A stretch of 64,000 nucleotides of DNA from Paenalicyclobacillus ferrooxydans (GCF_001399675.1 NZ_LJCO01000051.1:1-64000); one strand, 5' to 3'; shown: positions 1 through 9,364, counted from the stretch's first letter. Notes: a model not told the origin generated them from the sequence alone. Numbers and translations: made by a program.

Positions 1-2
1 CA

Positions 3-539
3 CAGGGGTCACCTGTTCTTCGGGACGATGTGGTAAGGATCGGCTCATCCGCCTCTCGGAGTATGACTCATCCAACGCGTTGGATAGAGACGTTGGACAG
101 TGAAGGTAATTTGATTATTATCCTGACTAACGACCTGACCATGGATGCTGTCGAGATTGGCGATTTGTATAGGAGACGCTGGCAAATCGAGCTGTTCTTT
201 AAATGGATTAAGCAGCACTTGAAGGTAAAAAGCATGTATGGGAAGAGTGAGAATGCCGTATTCAATCAATTGCGGATTGCGCTCATCGCCTTCTGCTTGC
301 TGTTACTTCTTCAATTGAGGGTGAGCCACAACGGAAGGGTGCTACTTGTTTACAGGTGTCTACAAAACACCTGGGCACAGCCCTTCGAGGTATTTCTACG
401 CTGCTTAAACAGACCACCGAGCCGCAGTTCGCCTGGGCGGAAAAAGATGAAACACGAGCAAGTCTTCTCCCAGACGCTGCAGCAGTACGTAGACGGAGAT
501 ATTGAACACTTGGATGACCTGGAGTACGACCCAGTCTAA
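3..539 (+). CDS. IS4-family transposase, C-terminal part (cut by window edge)
   Basis: This frame is open from the left edge with no start codon, so the gene begins outside the window. What remains is the end of an IS4-type DDE transposase. It has a LYRRRWQIELFFKWIKQHL stretch, which is the family's YREK-type signature carrying the last catalytic Glu, and a tail ending HLDDLEYDPV, typical of intact C-termini in this group. The reading frame is uninterrupted over 179 codons. No terminal inverted repeat could be recognised in the 150 bases after the stop. It is the only transposon gene seen in the window. Whether the complete element is intact cannot be judged here. Confidence 0.85.
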   Translation, partial: QGSPVLRDDVVRIGSSASRSMTHPTRWIETLDSEGNLIIILTNDLTMDAVEIGDLYRRRWQIELFFKWIKQHLKVKSMYGKSENAVFNQLRIALIAFCLLLLLQLRVSHNGRVLLVYRCLQNTWAQPFEVFLRCLNRPPSRSSPGRKKMKHEQVFSQTLQQYVDGDIEHLDDLEYDPV

Positions 540-690
540 ATACGCCAAAATCTGGAATGTAGGCTATCTGTCTAAGAGGTGTAATCTTTTTAGGCCATAC
601 ACATCCAGCTAACAAACCGAACATTCCGACTACGTACTGTTGCCATGCAGTGTGATGCTCTTGACACTCCAGTGACTATTTAATGCAACG

Positions 691-928
691 CTAGTGGGTC
701 ATAGCCACTTAACCTTGTGATTTCTGCGAGTTAAGTCGGCCATAGCGACTTAGCCGGGCTGTTATTCGAAGCTAAGTCGGTGACAGCGACTTAATTTGGC
801 CGGGGGGCAGCTGAACGCGGGGGCTAAGTCGGTCATAGCCACTTAACCTTGTGATTTCTGCGAGTTAAGTCGGCCATAGCGACTTAGCCGGGCTGTTATT
901 CGAAGCTAAGTCGGCCATAGCGACTTAA
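691..928. repeat. Hairpin repeat array 1 (six TAAGTCG/CGACTTA stem-loops)
   Basis: Six stem-loops of the form TAAGTCG, seven-base loop, CGACTTA start near 691, 731, 772, 824, 865 and 906. They form two copies of a three-hairpin unit about 134 bp long. Loops vary (GTCATAG, GCCATAG, GTGACAG). The first hairpin has TAGTGG paired to CCACTTA, a compensated change that keeps the stem. The fourth carries an uncompensated C/C mismatch. The same element recurs at 5951-6025 and 47747-48345. Confidence 0.85.
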
Positions 929-1085
929 TTTGTCATAGTCGCGGGTGAACGCGGGGGAGGGGGGGAAGCCGGTCATCTGTTCATTGTACTGTGGCTTGGT
1001 TACAAGTTTGCGAAGAAGACAAAAATCGTTCTACTGCAAGAATGCAATTTTGAAATGGAAGAATAGAATACGTTTGTGACTGAGA

Positions 1086-1115
1086 AGCCGTTCTCCTCGT
1101 AGGAACGGCTTTTTT
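1086..1115 (+). terminator. Intrinsic terminator
   Basis: AGCCGTTC (1086-1093) pairs perfectly with GAACGGCT (1103-1110) and is followed by a run of T. No gene upstream of it on this strand is recognisable, so the transcript it ends is unknown. Confidence 0.7.
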
Positions 1116-1218
1116 GGTTTAGCAGGGTGGTCGGTAATAGACTGCATTTAATTGGTAATAGACTGCATTTAATTATATGTAGTTGTATCTTGGTGCGCTT
1201 TATATAATGTTCATAATG

Positions 1219-1246
1219 TTGACAAGGAATAGAATTATCATACAAT
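1219..1246 (+). promoter_or_regulatory. Sigma-A-type promoter for the APC permease
   Basis: A perfect -35 box TTGACA (1219-1224) lies 16 bases before TACAAT (1241-1246). Transcription would start about 40 bases before the permease ATG. Confidence 0.7.
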
Positions 1247-1293
1247 AAAGTCTGTTGTACCGTAAGACAAATCCTATAAGGGAGGACAGAACG

Positions 1294-2664
1294 ATGGCAG
1301 AGTTGAATGTAACGGGAGCGGACACGAATACCGGATACAGGCAAGAGCTTAAGCGAACGCTTGGAATCGCTGATTTACTTGTGTACGGCATGGTATTTAT
1401 GGTGCCTATCGCCCCAATGGCTGTGTACGGTTATGTCTCACAGCAAAGTTACGGAATGGTTCCTCTTGTGTATCTAGTTGGTATTATTGCAATGATTTTT
1501 ACTGCGCTTAGCTATCGGCAAATGAGTAAAAAGTTTCCGATTGCCGGGTCAGTGTACTCGTACGTACAACGCGGCTTCAACCCGCACGTCGGTTTTGTCG
1601 CCGGTTGGATGATTCTCGCGGATTACCTGCTTGTTCCCGCCTTGCTCTACGCATTTTCTGCCACATGGCTGCACAGTATGGCTCCAGCAATTCCAAACTG
1701 GATCTGGGTTCTCGTGTTCGTCGTTTTTAATACGATTGTAACGGGCCGCGGTATCATCTTGCAGGCGAGAACCAATTTTATACTTCTCGGTATTGAATTG
1801 ATCGCACTCGTTATCTTCCTGGTTTTTGCGATCAAATTTGTCTTCATCGATGGCCACGGAGCAGGCGGGTTTTCAATGCAACCCTTGTTCCAAGCCAAGC
1901 ACTTTGGATTTGGCTTTATTGCGACAGCAACATCCATCGCTGTACTCAGTTTCCTCGGTTTTGATGGTATCAGCACGCTTGCCGAAGAGACGGACAGGCC
2001 GGAAAAAACTGTAGGTACGGCCACGGTGCTTGCACTGGTTCTGCTTGGTATCATCTTCATGCTCGAAACCTACATGGGTGCGCTCGTTCACCCAGACTAT
2101 CAAAATCTCGATCCGAACATGGGCTTCTTCAACCTCTCCAAGGAAGCGGGAGGTAATTTCCTGTATTACCTGTTGCTGATTGTGAACGTGATCGCTGCGG
2201 GAATCGCTAATGCACTCGCTGGCCAGTCTGCAATTTCACGGATTCTGTACTCGATGGGGCGCGACGAACTGTTGCCTTTTTCCGGCTTTCTCTCGCGGGT
2301 CCATCCGAAGTATCAAACGCCGCTCAATGCGACGTTGTTGGTTGCGATTGTCTCCGCTGCGGTCGCTATCTTCGTTCCTCAAGAAACGATTACGACGCTC
2401 GTTAATTTCGGCGCGTTATCTGCGTTTATGCTGCTGAACTTCTCTGTGTTTGTCTATTTCTACTTGAAACAGCGGCAGTACACGCACATCTTCAAATACC
2501 TCGTGTTCCCGATTCTCGGTCTTGTGATTGTTGGTTATGTGTGGTCCGGCTTTGACAAAGTCACCTTTGCATTCGGACTGAGTTGGCTCGTGATTGGCAT
2601 TATCGTCGGGGCTGTAAAGTCGAAAGGCTACAAGGTTGTTCCAGCTGTCTTGAAAGACCTGTAA
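1294..2664 (+). CDS. APC-superfamily amino acid permease
   Basis: This is a 456-residue polytopic membrane protein with about 12 hydrophobic segments, of the amino acid-polyamine-organocation (APC) family, which usually imports amino acids or polyamines by proton symport. It shows the early conserved helix around LLVYGMVFMVPIAPMAVYG and the motif GFDGISTLAEETDRPEKT, typical of APC helix 6 and the following loop. The ATG at 1294 is chosen because AAGGGAGG at 1278-1285 sits a normal distance upstream; an in-frame TTG at 1255 has no ribosome site. A good promoter precedes it. The amidase and hydrolase genes follow on the same strand, so uptake of an amide, amino acid or guanidino compound is plausible. 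The substrate is not determinable from sequence. Confidence 0.88.
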   Translation: MAELNVTGADTNTGYRQELKRTLGIADLLVYGMVFMVPIAPMAVYGYVSQQSYGMVPLVYLVGIIAMIFTALSYRQMSKKFPIAGSVYSYVQRGFNPHVGFVAGWMILADYLLVPALLYAFSATWLHSMAPAIPNWIWVLVFVVFNTIVTGRGIILQARTNFILLGIELIALVIFLVFAIKFVFIDGHGAGGFSMQPLFQAKHFGFGFIATATSIAVLSFLGFDGISTLAEETDRPEKTVGTATVLALVLLGIIFMLETYMGALVHPDYQNLDPNMGFFNLSKEAGGNFLYYLLLIVNVIAAGIANALAGQSAISRILYSMGRDELLPFSGFLSRVHPKYQTPLNATLLVAIVSAAVAIFVPQETITTLVNFGALSAFMLLNFSVFVYFYLKQRQYTHIFKYLVFPILGLVIVGYVWSGFDKVTFAFGLSWLVIGIIVGAVKSKGYKVVPAVLKDL

Positions 2665-2727
2665 CTGCAAGGTCGTGTTCCAAGACTTCTTTGAGCCTAG
2701 AAGAGAAACAGAGGGGTGAATCAAAGA

Positions 2728-3636
2728 ATGGGGCATTATTTGAGCCGTGAGCAGTCTGTACTTGAATTTTCACACGCGAACGCGCCCGTCCTCAACATCG
2801 AAAGCGGTGAATCTGTTACCTTCCAGACTTACGATTGCTTCTCTGACCAAATTCAAAGCGAGTCGGATTTGGTCACGTCCATAGATTTATCCCGCGTAAA
2901 TCCAGCCACAGGTCCGGTGTTTGTAAAAGATGCCAGACCCGGTGATATTTTAAAGGTTAAGATTGAAGATGTCCGTGTTCGTAGTTGGGGAGTCATCAGT
3001 ACTTTGCCGAACATGGGTGTACTAATCCATACAGCTGAAACCAAGACAAAGATCGTCCCCGTAGACGATAGTAAAATAGCCCACTTTAATGAACGGATCG
3101 AGTTCGATGTCAATCCAATGATCGGTGTGATTGGCGTAGCACCGGCCGGAGAGTCAGTGCCATGTGGTCATCCTGGCGCTCACGGTGGGAACATCGACAC
3201 TCACACCATTACCAAAGGAGCGACTGTGTACTTCCCTGTCAACGTGGAGGGGGCTTTGTTTGGTCTCGGTGATGTCCATGCGTCCATGGGCGACGGGGAA
3301 ATCTGCGGAACGGGCATCGAGATCGCGGGGGAAGTAACAGCTACGTTATCCGTGCTTCGCGGTCACACCATTACACGGCCTGTAGTGGAAACGGATGAGG
3401 CCTGGTACACGGTAGCAGAGGATCACAATCTTGAAACTGCGATTCGGATTGCTTGTGAGGATATGCAAAGGCTTCTAGTGGCCCGCTGGGATCTATCTCC
3501 AACTGAAGCCTACCTTCTGATGTCGGTCGCAGGTGACGTGCGCATGTGCCAGTGTTGTAAACCGTCTCCCGTCGAGCAGGTTGCTCGTTTTCGGATGCCG
3601 AAACTTCGGAACTTGCCTCGTCTGCTTGGAGAATAG
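2728..3636 (+). CDS. Acetamidase/formamidase family protein
   Basis: This 302-residue cytosolic protein matches the FmdA/AmdA family, enzymes that hydrolyse short amides (formamide, acetamide) to the acid plus ammonia. Supporting segments are PATGPVFVKDARPGDILKV near the N-terminus, GHPGAHGGNIDTHTI, the central ALFGLGDVHASMGDGEICG block, and EAYLLMSVAGDVRMCQ near the end. The ATG at 2728 follows GAGGGGTGA (2711-2719) at good spacing; the in-frame GTG at 2716 lies inside that ribosome site. It starts 63 bases after the permease stop, probably in one transcript. The true amide is unknown. A guanidino-amide is possible given the ureohydrolase nearby, but that is inference only. Confidence 0.85.
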   Translation: MGHYLSREQSVLEFSHANAPVLNIESGESVTFQTYDCFSDQIQSESDLVTSIDLSRVNPATGPVFVKDARPGDILKVKIEDVRVRSWGVISTLPNMGVLIHTAETKTKIVPVDDSKIAHFNERIEFDVNPMIGVIGVAPAGESVPCGHPGAHGGNIDTHTITKGATVYFPVNVEGALFGLGDVHASMGDGEICGTGIEIAGEVTATLSVLRGHTITRPVVETDEAWYTVAEDHNLETAIRIACEDMQRLLVARWDLSPTEAYLLMSVAGDVRMCQCCKPSPVEQVARFRMPKLRNLPRLLGE

Positions 3637-3708
3637 CGGATAGATTCACAGACGCTGCAGATTGTCCATCGGCGGCTTTGTATATTCCAACGTGTAGGAG
3701 GAAAAGAG

Positions 3709-4605
3709 ATGGCAATCAGTGCAACCTCCAAAATTGTACCGATTTCCGGTGGCTTCCATGTGTGGACGCGTCGGATCGGAGAGAGCCCGATCAAGATGTT
3801 GATCCTTCACGGTGGTCCAGGGTCAACGCACGAGTACTTGAAGATCTTCGAGAACTATCTGCCTCCTGCAGGTGTAGAGATCTATTTCTACGATCAACTC
3901 GGCTCCTATTATTCCGACCAACCGGATGATGTTTCCCTGTGGACGGTCGAGCGATTTCGCGAGGAAGTGGAGGAAGTCCGTAAGTTTCTGGGTCTCGAGC
4001 AATTTTACCTCTGCGGCCAATCTTGGGGCGGATTTCTGGCTATCGAGTATGCGCTCAAGTATCAGTCTGAGTTGAAGGGACTCATCATCTCGAATATGGC
4101 CGCAAGTATTCCATCCTATGTGAGGTACATCAACCAACTGCGATCGAATGTGCCAGATGAAATCCTTCGGGTGCTCGAAAAATACGAAGCGGCCGGAGAC
4201 TACGAAGCGGAAGAGTACCAAACACTCCTGGTTCAACACTTGTATAACAAGCACTTGTGCCGGCTTGATCCGTGGCCGCAAGATGTCGTGAACGGGTTCG
4301 CGCACATTAATCCGCAAGTGTACAACACCATGCAGGGACCGAACGAGTTTGTCGTCACGGGGACGTTTAAGGACTGGGACCGGTGGGACGATCTCCGTCG
4401 CATTGAGGTCCCGACGCTTGTCCTCGGCGGTCGCCACGATACGATGGACCCGGAGGATATTGAAGAGATGGGCCGCCGTATCCCGAAATCCCGCGTCGGC
4501 ATCTGCGAAAATGGCAGCCATCTGTCGATGTGGGATGATGCTGAGAGTTATTTTGATTTTGTGAAGTCGTTTGTTAAGGATGTCGAGGACGGGCGGATGA
4601 GGTAG
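3709..4605 (+). CDS. Proline iminopeptidase-type alpha/beta hydrolase
   Basis: A 298-residue alpha/beta-hydrolase of peptidase family S33 type. Known members release N-terminal proline or other residues from peptides or amides. It has the oxyanion motif HGGPG near residue 34, the nucleophile elbow GQSWGG near residue 102, an acid in LVLGGRHDTMDPE, and a late His in ENGSHLSMWDD, so the full catalytic triad can be traced. TAGGAGG lies just upstream of the ATG. It probably belongs to the same transcript as the permease and amidase. A terminator follows at 4695. The substrate (proline peptides or a small amide) is undecided. Confidence 0.85.
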   Translation: MAISATSKIVPISGGFHVWTRRIGESPIKMLILHGGPGSTHEYLKIFENYLPPAGVEIYFYDQLGSYYSDQPDDVSLWTVERFREEVEEVRKFLGLEQFYLCGQSWGGFLAIEYALKYQSELKGLIISNMAASIPSYVRYINQLRSNVPDEILRVLEKYEAAGDYEAEEYQTLLVQHLYNKHLCRLDPWPQDVVNGFAHINPQVYNTMQGPNEFVVTGTFKDWDRWDDLRRIEVPTLVLGGRHDTMDPEDIEEMGRRIPKSRVGICENGSHLSMWDDAESYFDFVKSFVKDVEDGRMR

Positions 4606-4660
4606 TCGCCACCTCGGGATGTTCACACCTGGTGGACTTCGCTGACTGGAAACAGATTGA

Positions 4661-4690
4661 ACAGGTTTGAACAGGTTTGAACAGGTTTGA
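4661..4690. repeat. 10-bp tandem repeat, three copies
   Basis: ACAGGTTTGA occurs three times in direct tandem, preceded by a one-mismatch copy, between the hydrolase stop and its terminator. Confidence 0.9.
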
Positions 4691-4694
4691 ACAG

Positions 4695-4738
4695 CACGGC
4701 TCAGGTGTGCTCGGTGGCACCGGACCGTGTTGTTTTTA
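4695..4738 (+). terminator. Probable terminator after the hydrolase
   Basis: CACGG/CCGTG and GGTG/CACC helices are separated by a small internal loop and followed by TTGTTTTT. It probably ends the permease-amidase-hydrolase transcript. The rest of the gap up to 4915 holds only short GTTTGTCGAAAG repeats. Confidence 0.55.
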
Positions 4739-4915
4739 TTGCTGAAAGGGTTCGTTCGAAAGGTAAGGACAAAGTTTATCGGAGGTATAAGGAAGGCCTT
4801 TCCTTCGAAAGTGGTTATCAGGTTTGTCGAAAGTAGTTATCAAGTTTGTCGAAAGCGGCGAAAGAAGTGAGCCGAACAGAAATATAGATACATAGTAACA
4901 AAGGGGGGCATTCCC

Positions 4916-5854
4916 ATGAGTGACGTACGGACATATCCCAGATTTGAAGGCATCCACACCTTCATGCGGTTTAATTACGAACCGAGCCCACAACCGGTTG
5001 ATGTCGTTTTACTTGGTGCTCCGTTTGATACGGCGGCCAGCTATCGCGTTGGCGCACGTTTTGGCCCGGAAGCGATCCGACGCGTGTCGTCGTTGCTCCG
5101 GCCCGCCAATATGTATCATAGAATTCGACCAGATGACTCTCTGCGTATCGTAGACGGTGGGGATGCGATGGTGATTCCAGGAAACATAGAACGGAGTTAC
5201 GCAAGCATCACGGAACGGGTTTCCTCATGGTTGGCCGAGGGGGCAACACCCATCATGCTTGGTGGGGATCACTCAATTGCACTGGCTGAACTTCGTGCCC
5301 TTGCGGGGAAGTACGGACCAGTTGCAATGATTCAATTCGACGCCCATGGAGACACTTCGGACGAATACTGGGGTGAGAAGGATACGCAAGCTACACCGTT
5401 CCGGAGTGCGGTGGAGGAGGGGCTGCTCAATCCGGCAAAGTCAACACAGATAGGGATGCGGGGAACTGTGTATGACACGAATGATATTGAAGCGGGCAGG
5501 CAACTGGGCTTTGACGTGGTCACGATGGAGCAGGTTCGTGAACGCGGACTAAAACCGGTCATGCAAGCTGCGCAATTGAGGGCTGGGAATACGCCAGTCT
5601 TCGTAAGTTTCGATATTGATTGTCTTGATCCCGCTTACGCCCCAGGCACGGGAACGCCGGAGATTGGCGGTTTTACGACCTTTGAGGCCCAGCACATGAT
5701 CCATCAGTTGGTCGGGTTGAACTGCGTTGGATTTGACGTGGTGGAAGTATTGCCGTCGCAGGACGTGAGCGAGATTACTGCCCTTGCTGCAGCAACGGTT
5801 GCCTTCGAGTTCCTTACCCTGATTGCTGTCAACAACAAGTTCAAATCGCGGTAA
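4916..5854 (+). CDS. Agmatinase/arginase-family ureohydrolase
   Basis: A 312-residue Mn-dependent ureohydrolase, which splits a guanidino compound into urea and an amine. The binuclear metal ligands are visible: GGDHS with His119, DAHGD with Asp142, His144 and Asp146, and SFDIDCLDP with Asp233 and Asp235. Length and the motif APGTGTPE fit agmatinase, guanidinobutyrase and guanidinopropionase alike, so agmatine is the default but not certain substrate. AAGGGGGG lies a few bases before the ATG. It follows the amide-use genes after a terminator, so it may be a separate transcript with a related role in nitrogen recovery. Confidence 0.85.
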   Translation: MSDVRTYPRFEGIHTFMRFNYEPSPQPVDVVLLGAPFDTAASYRVGARFGPEAIRRVSSLLRPANMYHRIRPDDSLRIVDGGDAMVIPGNIERSYASITERVSSWLAEGATPIMLGGDHSIALAELRALAGKYGPVAMIQFDAHGDTSDEYWGEKDTQATPFRSAVEEGLLNPAKSTQIGMRGTVYDTNDIEAGRQLGFDVVTMEQVRERGLKPVMQAAQLRAGNTPVFVSFDIDCLDPAYAPGTGTPEIGGFTTFEAQHMIHQLVGLNCVGFDVVEVLPSQDVSEITALAAATVAFEFLTLIAVNNKFKSR

Positions 5855-5918
5855 CATTATTAAACCGGATCGCCTCGCCTCGCCTACGAAACGGCTCATT
5901 CGGAATGCACAGAATCGA

Positions 5919-6025
5919 CCTCCATCTAGCGGCCAGCCACAGATGGAGGCTTGAGTTGGTCACAGCGACTTAATTTGGCCGAATCGCGGCTGAACGCAGG
6001 AGCTAAGTCGGTCAGAGCGACTTAA
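5919..6025. repeat. Nine-bp hairpin plus two TAAGTCG-type hairpins (array 2)
   Basis: CCTCCATCT (5919-5927) pairs perfectly with AGATGGAGG (5941-5949), but no T-run follows. Next come a degenerate (5951-5973) and an intact (6003-6025) copy of the TAAGTCG/CGACTTA hairpin. The linker between them resembles the one in array 1. The remaining gap to 6168 shows only C-rich CCATCTCC-type repeats. Confidence 0.7.
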
Positions 6026-6168
6026 CCTTGCGATTTCTGCTTGCCCGGCTACCTACCCTGACGGAACCTGCGCCGGTCTTTGCCATTTCCATGCCCATAT
6101 CCCCATATCTCCATATCCCCCCCCATCTCCATCTCCATCGCGATCTACATGAAAGTTGTCAGGAGCTC

Positions 6169-7635
6169 CTAAGTACGATTGCGGGGCTTTTTTGCAAGGG
6201 CTGGGATGGCCATCGTATCGGCTTCCGGCGTCGTGTCAGCGTCGGCAAGGATCTGTCCGACACGCTGCAAACGCTCCGGTTCCCGTGCCAGCCGAAGGAT
6301 AAACACGAAGCCGCCAATGACGTACGCCAAAACAATGTACGGCAGCATGTTGTACGGTGCAGGTGGGATAGGATAGAAGGATGCGGACAGCGGGATAAAC
6401 ATAATAAACGCCGCGATCACGGGGAGAACAGCGTTTTGAATGGGATGTTTTCGAACGGCTCCGAGCATCACCTGGTACCGGACAAAACCAATCGCTGCGA
6501 GGATGTACACAGGAATAATTCCAAGCGTCAGCAGAGCCCCGAGATATCCGTAGGTGTTCGACGGTCCGACGGAAAACCCCATGGCCAGTAAAACGACCAG
6601 TGATAAAACAGACTGCGTCACGATAGCATTTGTCGGCGTACCGTGTTCCGGATGGATTTTGCTTAGACTGGAATGAAGCACACCTTCACGGCCCATAGCA
6701 TAAATGACGCGGGCCACAGCATTGTGAACATTGATCGTCACCGCGATGATGCTGCTGATACCTGCGAGGGCAAGCAGAAGGACGAGCAGAGGACTGCCGT
6801 ACCTCGACGCGAGGGTCACAAACGGGGATGGATCGTTCGCCAGTGCCCTCATATTGTTAAGCCCGTAGCCGTTGACCTCTGCAAAGGTTGCGATCACGTA
6901 AAGCACGCCAACACCAAGCGTTGAACCCATCAGCGCGAGGTATACGTTCTTTCGTGCATCGCGGACCTCTTCGGCTAGTGTCGTGGCCGATTCAAAGCCG
7001 ACAAAAGAAAGCACACCGTAAACCATGCCAAGCGCAATGCCAGAAAATCCGGAGGGGCTGCGCGCTGGACTGAAGGGACTGAAGTGAATACCGTCAAACC
7101 CTCCCCTCGCGAGGATGATGAAGCATAAGACGAGTAAGACCATCACCTCGCCGGCAAACAGCACAAGGCTGATTTTGAGCGACTGCTTTGCACCGAACGA
7201 AGATAGGACAAGCACAAACAGCCAGGCGATGACGGAGATGACGTACCAAGGAATGAGAATGTGCAAGTAGGTTTTTAGTACTTCGCTCACAGTAATGCCG
7301 ACCAGTGCTTCTTCCGCGGGTTCAAGCAGACTGTAGCCGATGTTCATAAGCCACCCCGAGATAAACCCTGTCTTTGGTCCAAACCCTTTCGTCGCAAAGG
7401 TGTAGAAGGCACCTGCACTCGGCGCAATCTTGCTGAATTCGCCAATCGTGTTTGCAAGAATCAAACAGGCAGCGAGGGAGATGACAAACGTGAGAGGCAT
7501 TGCTGCACCAGCGAAACTGGCAGCGTAGCCTGTGTTGTAATACATCGATACAGCCGGACCCATGAATGCTGCAGACATGATGATGGCATCCCATACTGAT
7601 AGATTGCGATGAAGACGGCGGGGTTGCTCAGACAT
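6169..7635 (-). CDS. APC-superfamily amino acid permease
   Basis: A 488-residue APC-family permease on the minus strand with about 12 membrane segments. Conserved segments include LSVWDAIIMSAAFMGPAVSM near the N-terminus and LSFVGFESATTLAEEVRDAR in mid-protein, the equivalent of the family's helix-6 motif. The N- and C-terminal tails are polar. An AGGAGG ribosome site precedes the ATG at 7635. It is not closely similar to the permease at 1294, so a different substrate is likely. It is transcribed towards the ureohydrolase (convergent) and away from the protease at 8101. Confidence 0.87.
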   Translation of the reverse strand: MSEQPRRLHRNLSVWDAIIMSAAFMGPAVSMYYNTGYAASFAGAAMPLTFVISLAACLILANTIGEFSKIAPSAGAFYTFATKGFGPKTGFISGWLMNIGYSLLEPAEEALVGITVSEVLKTYLHILIPWYVISVIAWLFVLVLSSFGAKQSLKISLVLFAGEVMVLLVLCFIILARGGFDGIHFSPFSPARSPSGFSGIALGMVYGVLSFVGFESATTLAEEVRDARKNVYLALMGSTLGVGVLYVIATFAEVNGYGLNNMRALANDPSPFVTLASRYGSPLLVLLLALAGISSIIAVTINVHNAVARVIYAMGREGVLHSSLSKIHPEHGTPTNAIVTQSVLSLVVLLAMGFSVGPSNTYGYLGALLTLGIIPVYILAAIGFVRYQVMLGAVRKHPIQNAVLPVIAAFIMFIPLSASFYPIPPAPYNMLPYIVLAYVIGGFVFILRLAREPERLQRVGQILADADTTPEADTMAIPALAKKPRNRT

Positions 7636-8100
7636 GCGTGTCCTCCTGATTATGTGCTTGTTGATCCGACTGTCTTCGATCCGATTTCTAAATCATACAT
7701 TCGGCGGCGCAACCTGCTGGGCATGTGCCGGTTTGGCCACCTCGGACTTGTGGCAGGCACAAGTTGACGTTGTGTCTTTTTGGCGGCTACTAGCGCACTT
7801 GTTTCACAACTGGGCAGGCTTGGTTACCACGCACCAGGGGCATGACGCACTCATCAGTATGTCCAATTCCGTTCCAAGGGTCTCTATTTATCCGCTCTAT
7901 TGTTTGTGAGAGCATAATCCTCTGAACGGAATCATCCGAGCACAATCGCCTGACTACGATCCTCTGATTATAATCCCCGAGCAGACAATCAGTCGTGACA
8001 CCCAATTATTGTTCAGATAGACAAGCATCCAAGCTGATGCCGAACACGCCTCGTACTATGAACAGGTCACTACAAGGAGGACACCAGGAGGCGGAGTTGA
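7636..8100. other. Divergent intergenic region, no gene seen
   Basis: 465 bases lie between the divergent permease and protease genes. A TATAAT at 7969-7974 has no good -35 partner. Short degenerate ATCCTCTGA-type repeats occur around 7915-7985. No gene or convincing structured RNA was seen. Confidence 0.5.
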
Positions 8101-9348
8101 ATGGCCAAGGCGAAGGGGCACCCTGCGTTTGTACCGGGTCAGCTCATCGTAAAGTTTAAGTCGACAGCAACCACAAGTGCTATCAATGCGGTCTATCGAC
8201 AGAGGGGACACAAACTTATCCGGCGTGACAGGTTTCTCAGACATCACGTGATTCAAGTCAAAAACGTAAAGCGGGCTATGGCATGGTATAAGAGTCATCC
8301 ACTCGTTGAATTCGCTCATCCAAACTACTACTGCTACACATCTGCAACTCCGAACGATCCGTTGTTTCCGACTCAATACGGCCTCCGGCAGATCAACACG
8401 CCGGATGCGTGGAACGTGACTATCGGATCGAACCGGGTCATTATTGCCGTCGTCGATACCGGTATTCAATACAACCACCCGGACCTGTCGACAAAACTCC
8501 TTGCCGGATACAACTTTGTGTCGAACAATACCAACTGGAATGATGACAACGGCCACGGTACACACGTCGCCGGTATTGCAGGAGCCATCACCAACAACAA
8601 TATTGGCATCGCTGGTACATCACCACTCTGCCGACTCTTGCCAGTGAAAACGCACAACAGCCAAGGCATTGGTACGATAGATAACGCGGCCCGCGGCATT
8701 GTGTATGCTTCGAACCGTGGTGCGCACGTGATTAATATGAGTTGGAGCACCACCGCCTATGTAGAGATCCTTGAGCAGGCGTGTGCGTATGCGTGGAATC
8801 GGGGATCGGTGCTTATCGCTGCAGCCGGGAACTCATCCACCAACGTTTACAATTACCCCGCTGCATTCACAACCGTCATCGCGGTGGCTGCCACTACATC
8901 TGCTGACACGAAGGCTTCGTTTTCGAACTACGGAAGATGGGTCAATGTGGCTGCACCGGGAGTCGACATCATGTCGACTTACCCGACGAGTACGTACCGA
9001 ACGTTGAGTGGAACCTCGATGTCCGCACCCTTTGTCTCTGGTACAGCTGCTTTATTGGCTGCGCAGGGGAGAACGAAACTTCAAATTGTGCGTGCTCTTC
9101 AGTTGACAGCAGACAAGATTTCGGGGACAGGGGTGTACTGGATTTATGGACGCATCAATGCAAACCGGGCGGTCAGAAGTGCCTTCACGATTTCCCGCAC
9201 CAGAAGAAGTCGTGTCAGGGTCAGCGTGAGGTTGCCGTATGCGGCAAAAAAAGCTCTGGAATCAAGGGTTGCAGCGAGGAGTTTGCAGGGCTCGGGGATC
9301 CGGATTCGATATCAGCGTCCACTCAAGGTGCGAGCGGCCCACAAATAA
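8101..9348 (+). CDS. Subtilisin-family (S8) serine peptidase, thermitase-like
   Basis: A 415-residue subtilase with the triad Asp119 (AVVDTGIQ), His152 (NGHGTHVAG) and Ser306 (SGTSMSAP), and oxyanion Asn243 (AAAGN). Residues 8-75 look like an inhibitor-I9-type propeptide. No Sec signal peptide is visible: the N-terminus MAKAKGHPAFVPGQ is polar and enters the propeptide directly. The last 60 residues are strongly basic (RTRRSRVRVSVRL...). AGGAGG at 8086-8091 supports the ATG. A strong terminator follows at 9365. An intracellular role or a non-classical export route is possible. The family call is secure; location is not. Confidence 0.92.
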   Translation: MAKAKGHPAFVPGQLIVKFKSTATTSAINAVYRQRGHKLIRRDRFLRHHVIQVKNVKRAMAWYKSHPLVEFAHPNYYCYTSATPNDPLFPTQYGLRQINTPDAWNVTIGSNRVIIAVVDTGIQYNHPDLSTKLLAGYNFVSNNTNWNDDNGHGTHVAGIAGAITNNNIGIAGTSPLCRLLPVKTHNSQGIGTIDNAARGIVYASNRGAHVINMSWSTTAYVEILEQACAYAWNRGSVLIAAAGNSSTNVYNYPAAFTTVIAVAATTSADTKASFSNYGRWVNVAAPGVDIMSTYPTSTYRTLSGTSMSAPFVSGTAALLAAQGRTKLQIVRALQLTADKISGTGVYWIYGRINANRAVRSAFTISRTRRSRVRVSVRLPYAAKKALESRVAARSLQGSGIRIRYQRPLKVRAAHK

Positions 9349-9364
9349 ACCACATAAATAAAGG

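Larger units (their letters stand above)
540..1293. other. Intergenic: hairpin array, duplicated 21-mer, terminator and promoter
   Basis: No gene is supported here. The stretch holds six TAAGTCG-type hairpins (691-928), an intrinsic terminator (1086-1115), a 21-bp segment repeated twice head-to-tail (1133-1153 and 1154-1174), and a promoter for the following permease. Confidence 0.7.

Noticed and set aside
6028..6591. 187-codon plus-strand frame opposite the second permease.
   Set aside because: Composition is that of an antisense shadow of a membrane protein gene, with no ribosome site.
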